From assembly GCA_002778195.1 (NCBI GenBank), contig PCDI01000005.1, positions 1,865,690 through 1,929,689 of the forward strand: a DNA stretch of 64,000 nt, read 5' to 3'. A model generated the notes under the pieces. That model was given only the letters and a program-made list of their open reading frames with translations, did no database searches and was not told the DNA's origin. The stretch comes from Raffaelea ambrosiae (taxonomy: Eukaryota > Ascomycota > Sordariomycetes > Ophiostomatales > Ophiostomataceae). Both the position numbers and the translations under genes were made by a program. The stretch's first letter is position 1. Every line of letters starts with the position of its first letter. Below are positions 18,601-31,100 of the stretch, piece by piece.

Positions 18601-21600
18601 TTCTTGCGCGTGCTTTATGTCGTCCTCTGGCACTCATTAGTTATACTCTGCGAGCCACCCCGTCCATCGAACGAGGAAGGAACGCTCCCCGTTCCTCACT
18701 CGGGTATCCCGCACCTCTTTCACTTCTCATTCGTTTGGCTCTTCTTTCAACGGTGGGGTTTGGAACGTCGGCTGCGTCTCGCGGTTTCCCTTTTAAGGCT
18801 TTAACAGGGTTACTAGAAACACGTTGTAAAGTCGGTTGTATTGGTCGGAGAGTGTTATACGATATACTTACGATTCGACCCTAGTTAAAACTGTAAACGG
18901 ACTAACGAAGCGGGGACCTATCTTTTTATAAAGCACTTTCAACTTAAGGTTTCGTATTAATAACTACACCAGGTCTCCCACGTGATACTCTTAAGGTTAA
19001 TGGCGGCGATTGTAATACTTCGCTTAAGCTTCTTGTGCTTTCTCCTAGTGTTCTGCTATAAAGGCTCGCACTTTATTTAGCTTCTTTAATCTCGCTGCGA
19101 CTGCGGGCACCCCCCTTTTAATAAAGTCGTCTTTAATCCGCATGTGCATCTTTAGGTGATATTCCATAAGGAGATAAAATGGCGTATCGTTAGTTGTAGC
19201 GTTAACCGCGTTATTATATGCGTACTCCGCCGTTGGTAAGAGCTTAGCCTAGTTCGTTTGAGACTCGCTCGTAAATGCGCGTAAGTAGTGCTTTAACGTT
19301 TGATTCATTCTCTCGGTCTGGCCATCGGTCTGCGGGTGAAACGCCGTAGAGAGGCGTTTTTTAATTGAGAGCTTTGCGTAGAGCGCTATTTAATACGCAT
19401 TAGTAAAGACGCTCTTTTAGTTTGAGATAATACCGTATAGTGCACCGAATCTTATCTCGATTTTTATATATAAGACCTTTGTTAACTGGTTCGACGTTAT
19501 CGTTATCTTTATAAGGAAGAACCTCACCATCTTCGTAAACTTATTTACAATTACTAAGATCGTATTCACGTTTTACCCTTTGTAGTAGATTTTTAGCAGT
19601 CTCGTTACGAAATTCATAAAGATTTCTTTTCACGGTTTTCGTAGAATAAGGAGTGTTTGTAGTTAGTCGTACGGCTTATACCGCGGTACTACTCCTTACG
19701 CACACGTCGAGTAGCTGTTAACGTACTCGTAAATATATACATCCATATACTCCCAAAAGAATTTTCTTTTTATTAGCTCTTTTGTACGAGTTCTTCCAAA
19801 GTGTCTCGCTAAAGGGTTGTCGTGGTATACTTAGAGAATCTCCCTTTTTACCACTTCTTTCTTCGAAACGTAAATACGATTCTTAAATCGTAGTAGTCTT
19901 TTTAACCCTACGCTTTAGTGTTTAAGGGTGGTCGTAGTCGTTTCGACTTAAGCTTTCAACTATTAAATCTTTTCGTCACTTGCTTGTAAAGCTTAAAGCA
20001 ACTCTATTAATAACGTGTTTACATTTAATGCTAACGGATTCTCTTTTCCTAACACAGCTTAGCACAACCCCGAGGGGACCAACTGTTTAAAGAAAGGATA
20101 AGGCCGTCGTCGTGACTTTAACGGTAGCCCGCTCCGGGGTTACTGCCGAAGGGCATTTAGATGGTGAGCTTAAATTCATTAAATCCAAACGAGGGGGTCC
20201 CCGTGCTCTCTCCTCGCTTAGGGTGTTATCTTAACGTAGCTAACACAGGCCGCATTAAGCGATGACTCCTTTTAAGCCGTAACCGCTTCGATCTTAACGC
20301 GACTAAAATAAGCATACGGGACTAACACTTGTCTCGCGAACACCAGCCGCGATTTAAGGTCGGGGAGCAGCTTCAACTCCTCCTTCTCGTCCGGTTTTTC
20401 CTAGTAGTCCGGTCTTTAAAAGGGGCCATCGGCGGGATTGGTTTTTCTAGCCCGATGTTTGATCTCAAAATCAAAAGGGGTGAAATACATACACCACCTA
20501 GCCTGCCTCCCGTTCAACTTTTCCTATTGTATAAATACACGCAGGTTAGCATAGTCCGACAAGACCTCGATCCTATATCGGCTACCCTCTAAGTACTAAC
20601 GTTAGTGCTTAAAAGAATCCACGATTATTATTATCTCTTAATCAAGAGTGTTATACCGTAGCTCTAGCTCGTTCCATTTTCGGAACCAAAATGCGATAAA
20701 GTGCTAACGACCCTCGTCGTCCAGCTGAGATAAAATCCCCGCCCCTACGAATTTTAACGCATCGGTCTTAAAGCGCAAGCGGCGCGTTAAGTCGAAGTGC
20801 TTTAGCAAAGGGGCGCGAGTAAATTCTTCTCGCAGTTAGCAAAATGCTTACGTCGCCCTCTCGTCGAAGCGCACTCGCTCGAGCTTCTTCCCGTTTTTCA
20901 TCCCCTTCAAAAGTTTATTCAACGGGGTTGTGATTTTGAAGTACCCTTAAATGAAACGTCGGTAGAAGTTATAAAATCTTAAGAACACTTAAATCTTTTA
21001 ATACGTCTCGGGCAACTTCTACGTAGCGATGGCCTTTACCTAAGACGGGTTTATCTACACCCCGGTGTCGGAGAGGATGAATCCTAAAAACTCGACTTAG
21101 TTTCGGTAGAATTCGCACTTAGCTAGGTTTACAAACAACTATGCTTTTTATAGCCTTTCGAGTACGTTTCGCACGTGCTCGGTGTGCTCGTCTCGGCTTT
21201 TAGAAAACACTAACACGTTGTTTATATACGTAATGTACGTTACGTCGACTAGCTCGCGGAAAGCCGTATATACGTAGTGTTAAAACGTAGCTAACGCATT
21301 TGTAAAGCCGAATAGTAAGACCACATATTCGTAGTGTCCATACCGCGTGCGGAACGCCGTCTTCCACTCGTCTCCTTTTTTAATTCGGATTCGATGGTAG
21401 GCGTCTTTAATATCGAGCTTGGTAAAGTACTTAACGCCCGAAATCCGGTTTAAGATCTCCGAGATTAACGAAAGAGCGTAGCGGTTTTTAACCGTAACCT
21501 TATTAAAGCTTCGATAGTCGACGCAAAGCCGTAGGGAGCCGTCCTTTTTAAACACGAAGAAGATGGGTGCTTCGACTAAGCTTTTATTTAGTCGAATTCG

Positions 21601-23699
21601 CCCGTTTTATAAATTCTCTTTAAAATACTTTCGCAGCTCCTCCAACTCTCGTTCGAACAAAGGATAAATCGTCTCGTAAAAAAGCTACGCTTCGTCAACC
21701 AAATCAATTACGTAATCCGTTTCTTAAACGAGCGGTAGCATGGCCGCGCTCGTCCCGCTAAATACGAGAGTGAAGTCGGTGAACTCCGTTAGCACACCAC
21801 CGTAGGGCCGGCGCTTTAAGGTTGCCTCGTCTCCGAAAGGGTATTGCTTAAGCTTAATCTACTTGAAACGATTAGGGAGTATAAGAACTGCGTACACGAC
21901 TACGGCATTCTTAGTCTTTTTAACGAACTTACGGGGTGTATTAATCGTAAGCTCATCAGAGCGGTGACCAAAACACCACTGGCTGCCCCTAATCGTGTCG
22001 ATAGCTAAATCCTTTAAAGTCGTTACTCCTAAAAGAATGGGGCTTTTACCCGCCGCCTCCATTCGCGGGATACCCACGTAGAGCCGTATAAACTCTTTAG
22101 TCCGGCCCCAGCAGTCGGTAAGCCTCAACGACACCTTTTACAACGTCGTCGGCGTAACGGTCGAGCCGTTCGCTATTTTTAACCGCGGGGCTCGGCTTTT
22201 CTTCTTTCGAAGTCTAACTCGCGCGGTAAACTTTAGTAAGACGATGTCGACCTCTGCTCTCGTATCGAGGTTAACGGTAGTTTAGTGTTCTCGGTCGGTT
22301 TTCACCACGGTTAGGCTATGTAGTCGTACGCCGATCTTTGCTTCGACGAGCGCCTCCTCCTTCGGCTAGATAAGGGCGCTTACGCGTTTTTTGTTTTCTT
22401 CTTCGGCTCGGCGTCGTGCTCCAATACACCCTTAACCCTTTAAACCTTCGTGGGGTTAGTCTTCGGCTTCGTACACTCTGGTGCGATATGCCCTTTTTCT
22501 CCGCAGTTGTAACATGTAATGCCCGACCTCTTATTCGTTTTCTCTTTAAGCTTCTCCCCCCTTTTCTCCTTCAAGCCGCCCTTAAAGCGCGGGTTACTCG
22601 CCCCTTCAAGAGTGCTTTACTGTTTTTTTTTTGAGTCACTTCGCGGCTTTTCGTCCCTCGACTTTCTCTTCTTCGCGTACTGCTTTTAATAGTTCTCCGC
22701 ACGGGTGATGAGAGTACTGAAATCGGTGGATTAATAGTCGAAGCTAACGGCTAGCGATTACCGCAGGTTTTCTTGTAGTTCGAGGTAAAAGGTCTCTTTT
22801 CGATAGTATTCAAAGAAGGCTTTCATTTTCGACTTGAGGGATCAAAAGTAGGAGAGAAATTCGGCTAAGCTCTAGTTCTCGTTTTAAGCCGCCTTTCGGT
22901 ATTATTAGTAAGTAATTAACGATGAGTCCTCACTCTCGAAAGAAAGCGTTACCGTTCATTCCTTAAAACAGGTCCAAAACCTCTTCGCTCGTTAAATTTC
23001 CTCCTCCGAGCCCAGGTTAGCCAAGTATTACTCCCATTGGTTTCGAAGGGTGGTGTCGAGCCGGGATGAAGCTGTTAGTACGCGCTTCCTGAGGTCGCGG
23101 AAACGCCGCGGAGCGGCTTCGAAGACGTCCTCCACCGCCCTTACTCACGTATTTCGTTATATAAAGGTGAACTTGCTCGTAAACTTGTTGGAGAACGGGA
23201 TCTTCACGTCGACTTCGTCGTCGTAGTTGTCGTCGTCGTGGTCCTCGCTCTCGCCAGCCCTCGAACCAAGCGTTAATAGGTGGATCCCACTACGAGGAGT
23301 TGGCTCGCGGTAGTCTTCAATGCTCGCGCGCGTTTCGTCATACGCGCCCGCTAGCCCCGGAACATTCTCCGCTACCAGTGTTCGAGCCGCCCGAAGTTAT
23401 AAGGTCTGTTGCTTAGTCCGTAAAAGCTCGGCTTCGATGTCACGGATCTGCTTAGCGAGTATTAGCCGCTTCTTCGCTTGTTCGAGCTCGCGGCGGGCTT
23501 AAGCCGCGACGAGTTCGTCGTCTTCGACGGCCCCTTGAGCCGGCGTGTCCGCGAGCAGCGTTCCGCTGTCGGGTTGACCGCTCGCTTCGGCCGCTCCTCC
23601 TTCGATGTTAGAGAGTGCGGTCGTTATCAATAGGGGGTCTTTACTGGCGGCCGTTGCCGCCGTCTGCCCTCGTTCTTGCTGTCTCGTACTCGGTGCCAT
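18590..23699 (-). pseudogene. E1 gag-pol, inactivated by RIP
   Basis: The frame starts at ATG 23699, 44 bp inside the 5' LTR. Gag has an Ala/Glu-rich coiled-coil-like N-terminus and a CCHC knuckle CYNCGEKGHIAPEC (22473-22514). The protease motif appears as DTRAEVDIV (near 22240-22270; the Gly of DTGA is Arg). RT retains [17 protein letters not shown] and [13 protein letters not shown] (within 21280-21555), but its YxDD box reads YINN (21217-21228). Integrase shows [14 protein letters not shown] (about 19298-19342). The C-terminus is a chromodomain with FLVRWTGW and PEDDIKHAQELIARF (about 18590-18730). Many Gln and Trp codons are stops, so no functional polyprotein is made. Domain order PR-RT-RH-INT-chromo is standard for chromoviruses. 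Confidence 0.93.
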
Positions 23700-23730
23700 C
23701 TTCCTTAATCCTCTAGGTGACCTTGGGTGG

Positions 23731-23739
23731 AAGATTTAG
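23731..23739 (-). other. E1 primer-binding site, likely self-priming
   Basis: Just inside the 5' LTR the coding strand reads TTTCTAAATCTTCC. It lacks the TGG start expected of a tRNA primer site. Nine bases (CTAAATCTT) are perfectly complementary to AAGATTTAG inside the LTR (23830-23838), which would lie at or near the 5' end of the transcript. This matches the self-priming mode known for Tf1 and related chromodomain elements (inference). Confidence 0.55.
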
Positions 23740-23742
23740 AAA

Positions 23743-24122
23743 TGTTAGGGTAGTACTTATAGTTGGGTAGAAGATCGCGGAAGATAGAGGTATTTCATTA
23801 ACGAGGGTAGAATTTCGTAGATTACACAACTAAATCTTATCCCCTTTTTTTCTAAAGGGTGGGAGGCCCTCGCTATATCGAGGGCTCCTAAGGGGCTTTG
23901 TGCGTAGCGTCCTCAAGCCGCGTACGAAGCCCTAGCTCCGCGCTACGCTTAGGGGTCCGTGCGTGCGCTCCGTAGCGCACCTCCCTTCGGACTTATGCTG
24001 GCTGCACGGTCACGTGCCCTGTTGAGGGTGGCACGTGCTTAGGCAGGTTATCCGCACGTGCTTAGCCTGCTCGCAGGAAGCTCGCAAAGCACGCATCCGA
24101 GCAGGCTCGCGATATCCTCACA
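23743..24122 (-). repeat. E1 5' LTR (380 bp)
   Basis: It is near-identical to the 15817-16196 LTR, differing at a few C/T and G/A sites. It holds the promoter: a hairpin around CTATAT (23867-23884) lies ~30-50 nt upstream of the proposed transcript start at ~23838, leaving about 96 nt of R-U5. Confidence 0.95.
23867..23884. promoter_or_regulatory. LTR TATA hairpin CCCTCG-CTATAT-CGAGGG
   Basis: A perfect 6-bp inverted repeat frames a TATA-like CTATAT. It is present in all intact LTRs (for example 15569-15586, 15941-15958) and remains partly visible in RIP-altered ones. The position fits the core promoter of the element. Confidence 0.5.
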
Positions 24123-24127
24123 CATCT

Positions 24128-24172
24128 CTACTTTTTATAATCTTTTATTTAATTATAAATACTATTTTAATA
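24128..24172 (+). repeat. Oldest LTR (E0), right part
   Basis: A RIP-altered LTR end (coding orientation) that continues exactly where 15445 stops. It reads through the positions equivalent to the TAAGTACTACCCTAACA end. About 20 bp of AT-rich sequence that follow (24173-24195) may be the start of its internal region. Confidence 0.7.
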
Positions 24173-24195
24173 ATTTTTTTTAATTCTTTAAATAA

Positions 24196-24339
24196 TTTTA
24201 AATAAAATTTATAATTAAATAAAAGATTATAAAAAGTAAAGGTATTTTATTAACGAAAGTAAGATTTTATAAATTATATAATTAATTTTTTTTAAAAAAA
24301 AAGTAAAAAGCTTTCGTTATATTAAAAGCTTTTAAAAAG
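24196..24339 (-). repeat. LTR fragment, minus orientation
   Basis: The first ~144 bp of a heavily RIP-altered LTR (matching TGTTAGGG.. onward) are broken at 24339 by the next LTR. The rest is not found nearby. Confidence 0.65.
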
Positions 24340-25133
24340 TGTTAAAATAGTATTTATAATTAAATAAAGAATTATAAAAAATTAAAAGTATTTTATTAAC
24401 GAAGGTAAAATCTCGTAAATTATATAATTAAATCTTATTCCCCTTTCTTTAAAAAAAGGTGAAAAGCTTTCGTTATATCGAAAACTCTTAAAACGCTTCA
24501 TACGTAACGCTTTTAAACCGCGTATAATAAAGCTTTAACTTTACGTTATACTTAGGGGCTCGTGCGTGCGCTTCGTAACGCACCTCGCTTCGTGTTTACG
24601 CTAACTACGTAGTTACGTACTTTATTAAAAGGCGGCACGTGCTTAAGCTAGTCGCCCGCACGTGCTTAAACTACTCGTAAAGCATATATTTAAACCAGCT
24701 CGCGATGTTTTTATAATTATCTCCCCTTTCGTAAAGCTCGTCTTCGAGCGTGCGATTACGCTCGTTAATAGTAAGCTTTTAAAATATATAAAGCGTTTAA
24801 CTATATACGCGCTTAACGTTAACCCTCTTTCGTAGTATTAAAGCGAGTGTTATAACGTATAATATATCGCGCACTTTCTTTGTAAGCCCTCGATCGCTTT
24901 TTTTCGTTTATAAAGTAAATAAAAGGTTAAACGTTATTAAATAAACGAAAAGTAAGTATAAATAGAGTTTTTCGTCGCTTTTTTTTACGCTTTTTTTTTT
25001 TTTTTTTTAAAAACTTTATTACGCTTTAATAAAAACTTAACGTTATTATATAAAATTCTCGTTTTTTATAACTTTTATTTCTCGTTTTTATATTATTTTA
25101 AATATGGGTTTTAATTAAACTTTAGTTTAATAA
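24340..25133 (-). mobile_element. E2: truncated copy, 3' LTR plus 3' end
   Basis: An LTR at 24340-24715 is followed by ~420 bp equivalent to the region just upstream of the 3' LTR in E1 (polypurine tract, then the CT-rich stretch). It is cut at 25133 by the LTR of E3. Strongly RIP-altered. Confidence 0.8.
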
Positions 25134-28100
25134 TATAAAAATATCGCGAGCTTACTTAAATACGTACTTTACGAGCAGTTTAAACACGTGTAAACAACCT
25201 GTTTAAACACGTGTTACCCTTAACAAAGCACGTAACTATACAGCTAACGTAAGCCCGAAGAGAAGTGCGCCACGGAGCACATACACAGACCTCTGAGTGT
25301 AACTCGGAGTTAAAGCTTCGTACGCGGCTTAAAAGCGCTATAAACAAGACTCTTTAAAAGCCCTCGATATAATAAAAGCTTCTCACCCTTTTCGAAAAAA
25401 GGGATAAGATTTAGTTATATAATTTACGAAATCCTACCTTCGTTAATAAAATACTTCTACCTTTTATAATCCTTTACTTAACTATAAGTACCACTTTAAC
25501 ATTTCTAAATCTTTATTCTAAAGTTACTTAAAGAATTAAAAAAGATAATACCGAGTATAAAACAGTAAAAACGAAGGTAAACAGCGATAACGGCCGTTAA
25601 TAATAACCCTTTATTAATAACGACCGCACTTTTTAGTATCGAAGAAAGAGCGGCCGAAACGAGCGATTAACCCAATAACGAAACGCTACTCGCAGCTACG
25701 CCGGCTTAAAAAGCCGTTGAAGACGACGAACTCGTCGCGGCTTAAGCTCGACGCGAGCTTGAATAAACGAAAAAGCGGTTAATACTCGTTAAGTAAATTC
25801 GTAATATTAAAGTCGAGCTTTTACGAATTAAGTAATAAACCTTATAACTTCGAGCGGTTTAAATATTAATAACGAATAATATTTTAAAGTTAATAAGCGC
25901 GTATAATAAAACGCGAGTAAGTATTAAAAACTATTATAAACTAACTTTTTATAATATAATTTATTTATTAACGCTTAATTTAAAAGTTAGTAAAAGCGAA
26001 AACTACGACGAAAATAATTACAATAATAAAGTCGACGTAAAAATCTCGTTTTTTAATAAGTTTATAAATAAGTTTATTTTTATATAACGAAATACGTGGG
26101 TTAAAGTGATAAAAAACGTTTTTAAAGCCGCTTTATAACGTTTTTATAACTTAAAAAAGCGCGTATTAATAACTTTATTTTAACTTAATACTACTTTTTA
26201 AAATTAATAAAAGTAATACTTAATTAACTTAAGCTTAAAGAAGGAAATTTAATAAATAAAGAAGTTATAAACTTACTTTAAAAAGTAAACGATAACGCTT
26301 TTTTTTAAAAGTAAAAACTCGTCGTTAATCGTTTATTAATAATATTGAAAAGCGGTTTAAAACGAAAGTTAAAGCTTAATCGAATTTCTTTTTTACTTTT
26401 GATTTTTTAAGTTAAAAATAAAAGCTTTTTTAAAACACTATTAAAAAAAACTTTTTATTTTAAATTATAAAAAAACCTACGATAATCGTTAACGATTAAC
26501 TTTAATTATTAATTTATCGATTTTAATACTTTTATTACTCGTATGAAAAACTATTAAAAGCAGTACGTAAAGAAAAAGAAGTTGAAAAACGAAAAACTAC
26601 GAAACAACTTTAAAAAGAAATAATAAAACACTTTTAAAAACGCGAGTAACCCGCACTTTAAAAGCGGTTTAAAAGAGAAAAAAAGAGAGAAGCTTAAAGA
26701 GAAAACGAATAAAAGGTCGAGTATTACGTATTGTAACTACGAAGAAAAAGGGTATATCGTATTAAAGTGTACGAAGCCGAAAACTAACCTTACGAAAGTT
26801 TAAAGGGTTAAAGATATATTAAAGCTTAACGTTAAGTTAAAGAAAAAAAAAACGCGTAAACGCTTTTATTTAATTAAAAAAAGAAGCGCTCGTTAAAGTA
26901 AAGATCGGTGTATAACTATATAACTTAATCGTGGTGAAAACCAATCGAAAACACTAAACTATCGTTAACTTTAATATAAAAATAAAAGTTAATATTATTT
27001 CGTTAAAGTTCGTCGCGTAGGTTAAACTTAAAAAAAAAAAGCCGAGTTTCGTATTTAAAAATAACGAACGACTCGACTATTACGTTAACGACGTTATAAA
27101 AGGTGTTATTAAAGTTTATTAATTATTAAAGTTAAATTAAAGAGTTTATACGGTTTTACGTAAATATCCCGCGAATAAAAGCGGCGAGTAAAAGCTTTAT
27201 TTTTTTAAAAGTTATAACTTTAAAAGATTTAACTATTAATACGATTAAAAGTAATTAATAATGTTTTAATCATCGTTTAAATAAGCTTATAATTAATATA
27301 CCTCGTAAGTTCGTTAAAAAGATTAAAAATACCGCGATAATATACGTAATCTTTATACTCTTTAATCGTTTTAAATAAATTAAACTCGAGTAATACCTTT
27401 TTAAAAACGAAGCAACTTTAAAGCGTTAATCTTACGATAACTTATTAATAAAGTTTATTAATTTCGCTTTTATATTTAACGAAACTAGCGCGGTTATATT
27501 ATCACTCGTTTAAAAAACGAATCACGTAATCGACTTAGTTAACAAAGCGTAACCTTTTTATAAAACGATTTACTTTTTATTTAAACGAAAGTTAAAAGAG
27601 TTACGAAAGTATTTCGAAAAGAACTTATAAAACGAGCGAATTTAATTAAATAAAAGCTTAATTAAAGCATTTATCCTTTTTGTATTTAAAAAAAACGACT
27701 TTTTATAGCTTTACGTCGATTATTAAAGCTTTAATAAAGTTGTAATTAAAAACCGTTACGTTTTTTCGTTAATTTCGAAGATTTTAAATCGAATTTCGAG
27801 CGTTAAATACTTTATTAAGCTCGATATTAAAAACGCTTATTATCGAATTCGAATTAAAGAAGGAAACGAGTAAAAAACAGCGTTTTATACGCGGTACGAG
27901 TACTACGAGTATATAATCTTATCGTTCGACTTTATAAATACGTTAACCACGTTTTAATACTACGTTTATACAACTCTTCGCGAGTTAATTAACGTAACGT
28001 ATATTACGTATATAAATAACGTGTTAATATTTTTTAAAAGTTAAAACGAATATATTAAATACGTACGAAATATATTTAAAAGGTTATAAAAAGTATAATT

Positions 28101-31100
28101 ATTTATAAACTTAATTAAATATAAATTTTATTAAAACTAAGTCGAGTTTTTAAAGTTCCTCTTTTTTAATATTAAAATATAAATAAACTCGGCTTAAATA
28201 AAAGTTATCGTTATTTAAAAGTTATTTAAAACGTATTAAAAGATTTAAATGTTTTTAAAATTTTATAACTTTTATTAACGTTTTATTTAAAAGTACTTTA
28301 AAATTATAACCCCGTTAAATAAACTTTTGAAAAAGATGAAAAACGGGAAGAAGCTCGAGCGAGTGCGCTTCGATAAAAAAACGATATAAGCATTTTATTA
28401 ATTATAAGAAAATTTTACTCGCGTTTTTTTATTAAAACATTTCGACTTAACGCGCCGCTTACGGCTCAAATACGTTAAAATTTATAAAAGCGAGGATTTT
28501 ATCTTAGTTAAACGACGAGGGTCGTTAATACTTTATCGCTTTTTAATCTCGAAAATAAAACGAGTTAAAGCTACGATATAACACTCTTAATTAAAAAATA
28601 ATAATAATTATAAATTCTTTTAAATATTAACGTTAATATTTAAAGAGTAATTAATATAAAATCGAAGTTTTATTAAATTATATTAACTTACGTATATTTA
28701 TATAATAAAAAAAGTTAAACGAAAGTAAGTTAAATAGTGTATATATTTCACTTCTTTTAATTTTAAAATTAAACATTAAATTAAAAAAACCAATTTCGTT
28801 AATAACTCTTTTTAAAAACCGAATTATTAAAAAAAACTAAAAAAAAAAGTTAAAGCTACTTTTTAACCTCGAATTATAACTAGTGTTTACGAAATAAGTG
28901 TTAATTCCGTATATTTATTTTAATCGCGTTAAAATCGAAGCGATTACGGCTTAAAAAAAGCTATCGCTTAATACAACTTATATTAACTACGTTAAACTTT
29001 AAACGAATAAAAAATACGAAAACTCTTTCGTTCAAATTTAATAAATTTAAGCTTATTATTTAAATACTTTTTAATAATAACTTTAAAACGAGTTATTATT
29101 AAAGTTATAACAGCGGTTTTATTCTTTCTTTAAATAACTAGTTTTTTCGAGGTTGTATTAAATTATATTAAAAAAAAGAATTCGTTAATATTAAATATAA
29201 ATACGTTATTAATAAAGTTGCTTTAAGCTTTATAAATAAATAACGAAAAAACTTAATAGTTAAAAGCTTAAATTAAAACGACTACGACCACTCTTAAACA
29301 CTAAAACGTGAGGTTAAAAAAACTACTACGATTTAAAAATCGTATTTACGTTTTAAAAGAAAAAGTGATAAAAAAAGAAATCTTTTAAATATATTATAAT
29401 AGCCTTTTAACGAAACACTTTGAAAAAACCCGTATAAAAGAGCTAATAAAAAAAAATTCTTTTAAAAATATATAAATATATATATTTATAAATACGTTAA
29501 TAATTACTTAACGTATATATATAAAGTAGTACCGCGATATAAACCGTATAACTAGTTATAAACACTTTTTATTTTATAAAAACCGTAATAAAAAATCTAT
29601 ATAAATTTCGTAACGAAACTACTAAAAATCTATTATAAAAGGTAAAACGTAAATACGATTTTAATAATCGTAAATAAGATTATAAAGATAGTAAGGTTTC
29701 TTTTCGTAAAAACGACGATAACGTTAAACCAATTAATAAAAGTTTTATATATAAAAATTAAAATAAGATTCGATATATTATACGATATTATTTTAAACTA
29801 AAGAAACGTTTTTTAATATTAATACGTATTAAATAACGCTTTATATAAAGCTTTTAATTAAAAAACGCTTTTTTATAACGTTTTACTTATAAACTAATAG
29901 TTAAACCGAGAGAATGAATTAAACGTTAAAGCACTATTTACGCGCATTTATAAACGAATTTTAAATAAACTAAGTTAAACTTTTACTAATAACGAAGTAC
30001 GTATATAATAACGCGATTAACGTTATAACTAATAATACGTTATTTTATCTCTTTATAAAATATCACTTAAAAATATATATATAAATCGAAAACGACTTTA
30101 TTAAAGAAAAAATACTCGTAATCGTAATAAAATTAAAAAAGTTAAATAAAATATAAGCTTTTATAATAAAACATTAAAAGAAAGTATAAAAAGCTTAAAC
30201 GAAGTATTATAACCGCCGTTATTAACTTTAAAAGTATTACGTAAAAGATTTAATATAATTATTAACACGAAACTTTAAGTTAAAAGTGTTTTATAAAAAG
30301 ATAAATCCTCGCTTCGTTAACTCGTTTATAGTTTTAACTAAAGTCGAATCGTAAATATATCGTATAATACTCTTCGATTAATATAACTAACTTTATAACG
30401 TGTTTTTAATAACTTTATTAAAGCTTTAAAAAAGAAATCGTAAAATATAACCAACTTTTTAAACTTTATTATTAAAAAAAAACTAAACGAATAAAAAGTA
30501 AAAAAAGTACGAAATACTTAAATAAAAAACGAAAAACGTTTTTTCTTCGTTTAATAAACGAGGCAGCTTGTAAAGTATAATTAATAAGTGTTAAAAGACG
30601 ATATAAAGCACGCGTAAAAATTAATCGCGAGGTTTTAAGTTTAAAAAGAAGTAAAGAAAAAGCGGAAAGTAAAATAAATTGTTTTTAAAAGTAAAGCGGC
30701 TTATAAGCGAAACTACGACGATATATTAGTTATAAGTTATAAAACATAAAAACTTTAAACGTATTAAAGCGGTACGAGAGCGGCTCGAAGGGCGCGTAAT
30801 AATAATAAATAAAAGAAACTATTTTATAACGATTAAAGCTTAAAAGCGATACGATAAAAACGCGCGAGTAAAAGAAATAGTTTAACGTTTAAACACTAAA
30901 ATTTAAAAGATTTATTTACGCGTTAATAGCGTTAATAACTTAACGCACGATTACGAAAGCGGCTTAAAGCCGCTTTAAAAGCTAAAAGCGCGCGGCCTAT
31001 TAATAATTATATTATTAATCTTTAATTGTTAAAAATAAAACTTAACGTAAAGCGTTAATAAAGCGCCGTCGTAAAAAAAAATAACGCGGGGAAAATACGT

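Larger units (their letters stand above)
15817..24122 (-). mobile_element. E1: full-length Ty3/gypsy chromodomain retrotransposon
   Basis: An 8.3-kb element with 380-bp LTRs at both ends (TG..CA) and a 5-bp target duplication CATCT at 15812-15816 and 24123-24127. Coding runs on the minus strand: gag with a CCHC knuckle, protease, RT/RNase H, integrase and a chromodomain, which places it in the chromovirus branch (Tf1/sushi/MGLR-like). A polypurine tract abuts the left (3') LTR. It carries RIP-type stops but is far less decayed than the copies to its right, so it is one of the youngest insertions. Between the chromodomain and the 3' LTR lies ~2.4 kb with an antisense reading frame. Confidence 0.95.

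Noticed and set aside
20329..20592. Plus-strand frames inside E1 pol
   Set aside because: They lie antisense to clear RT/RNase H and integrase coding and are shadows of it.
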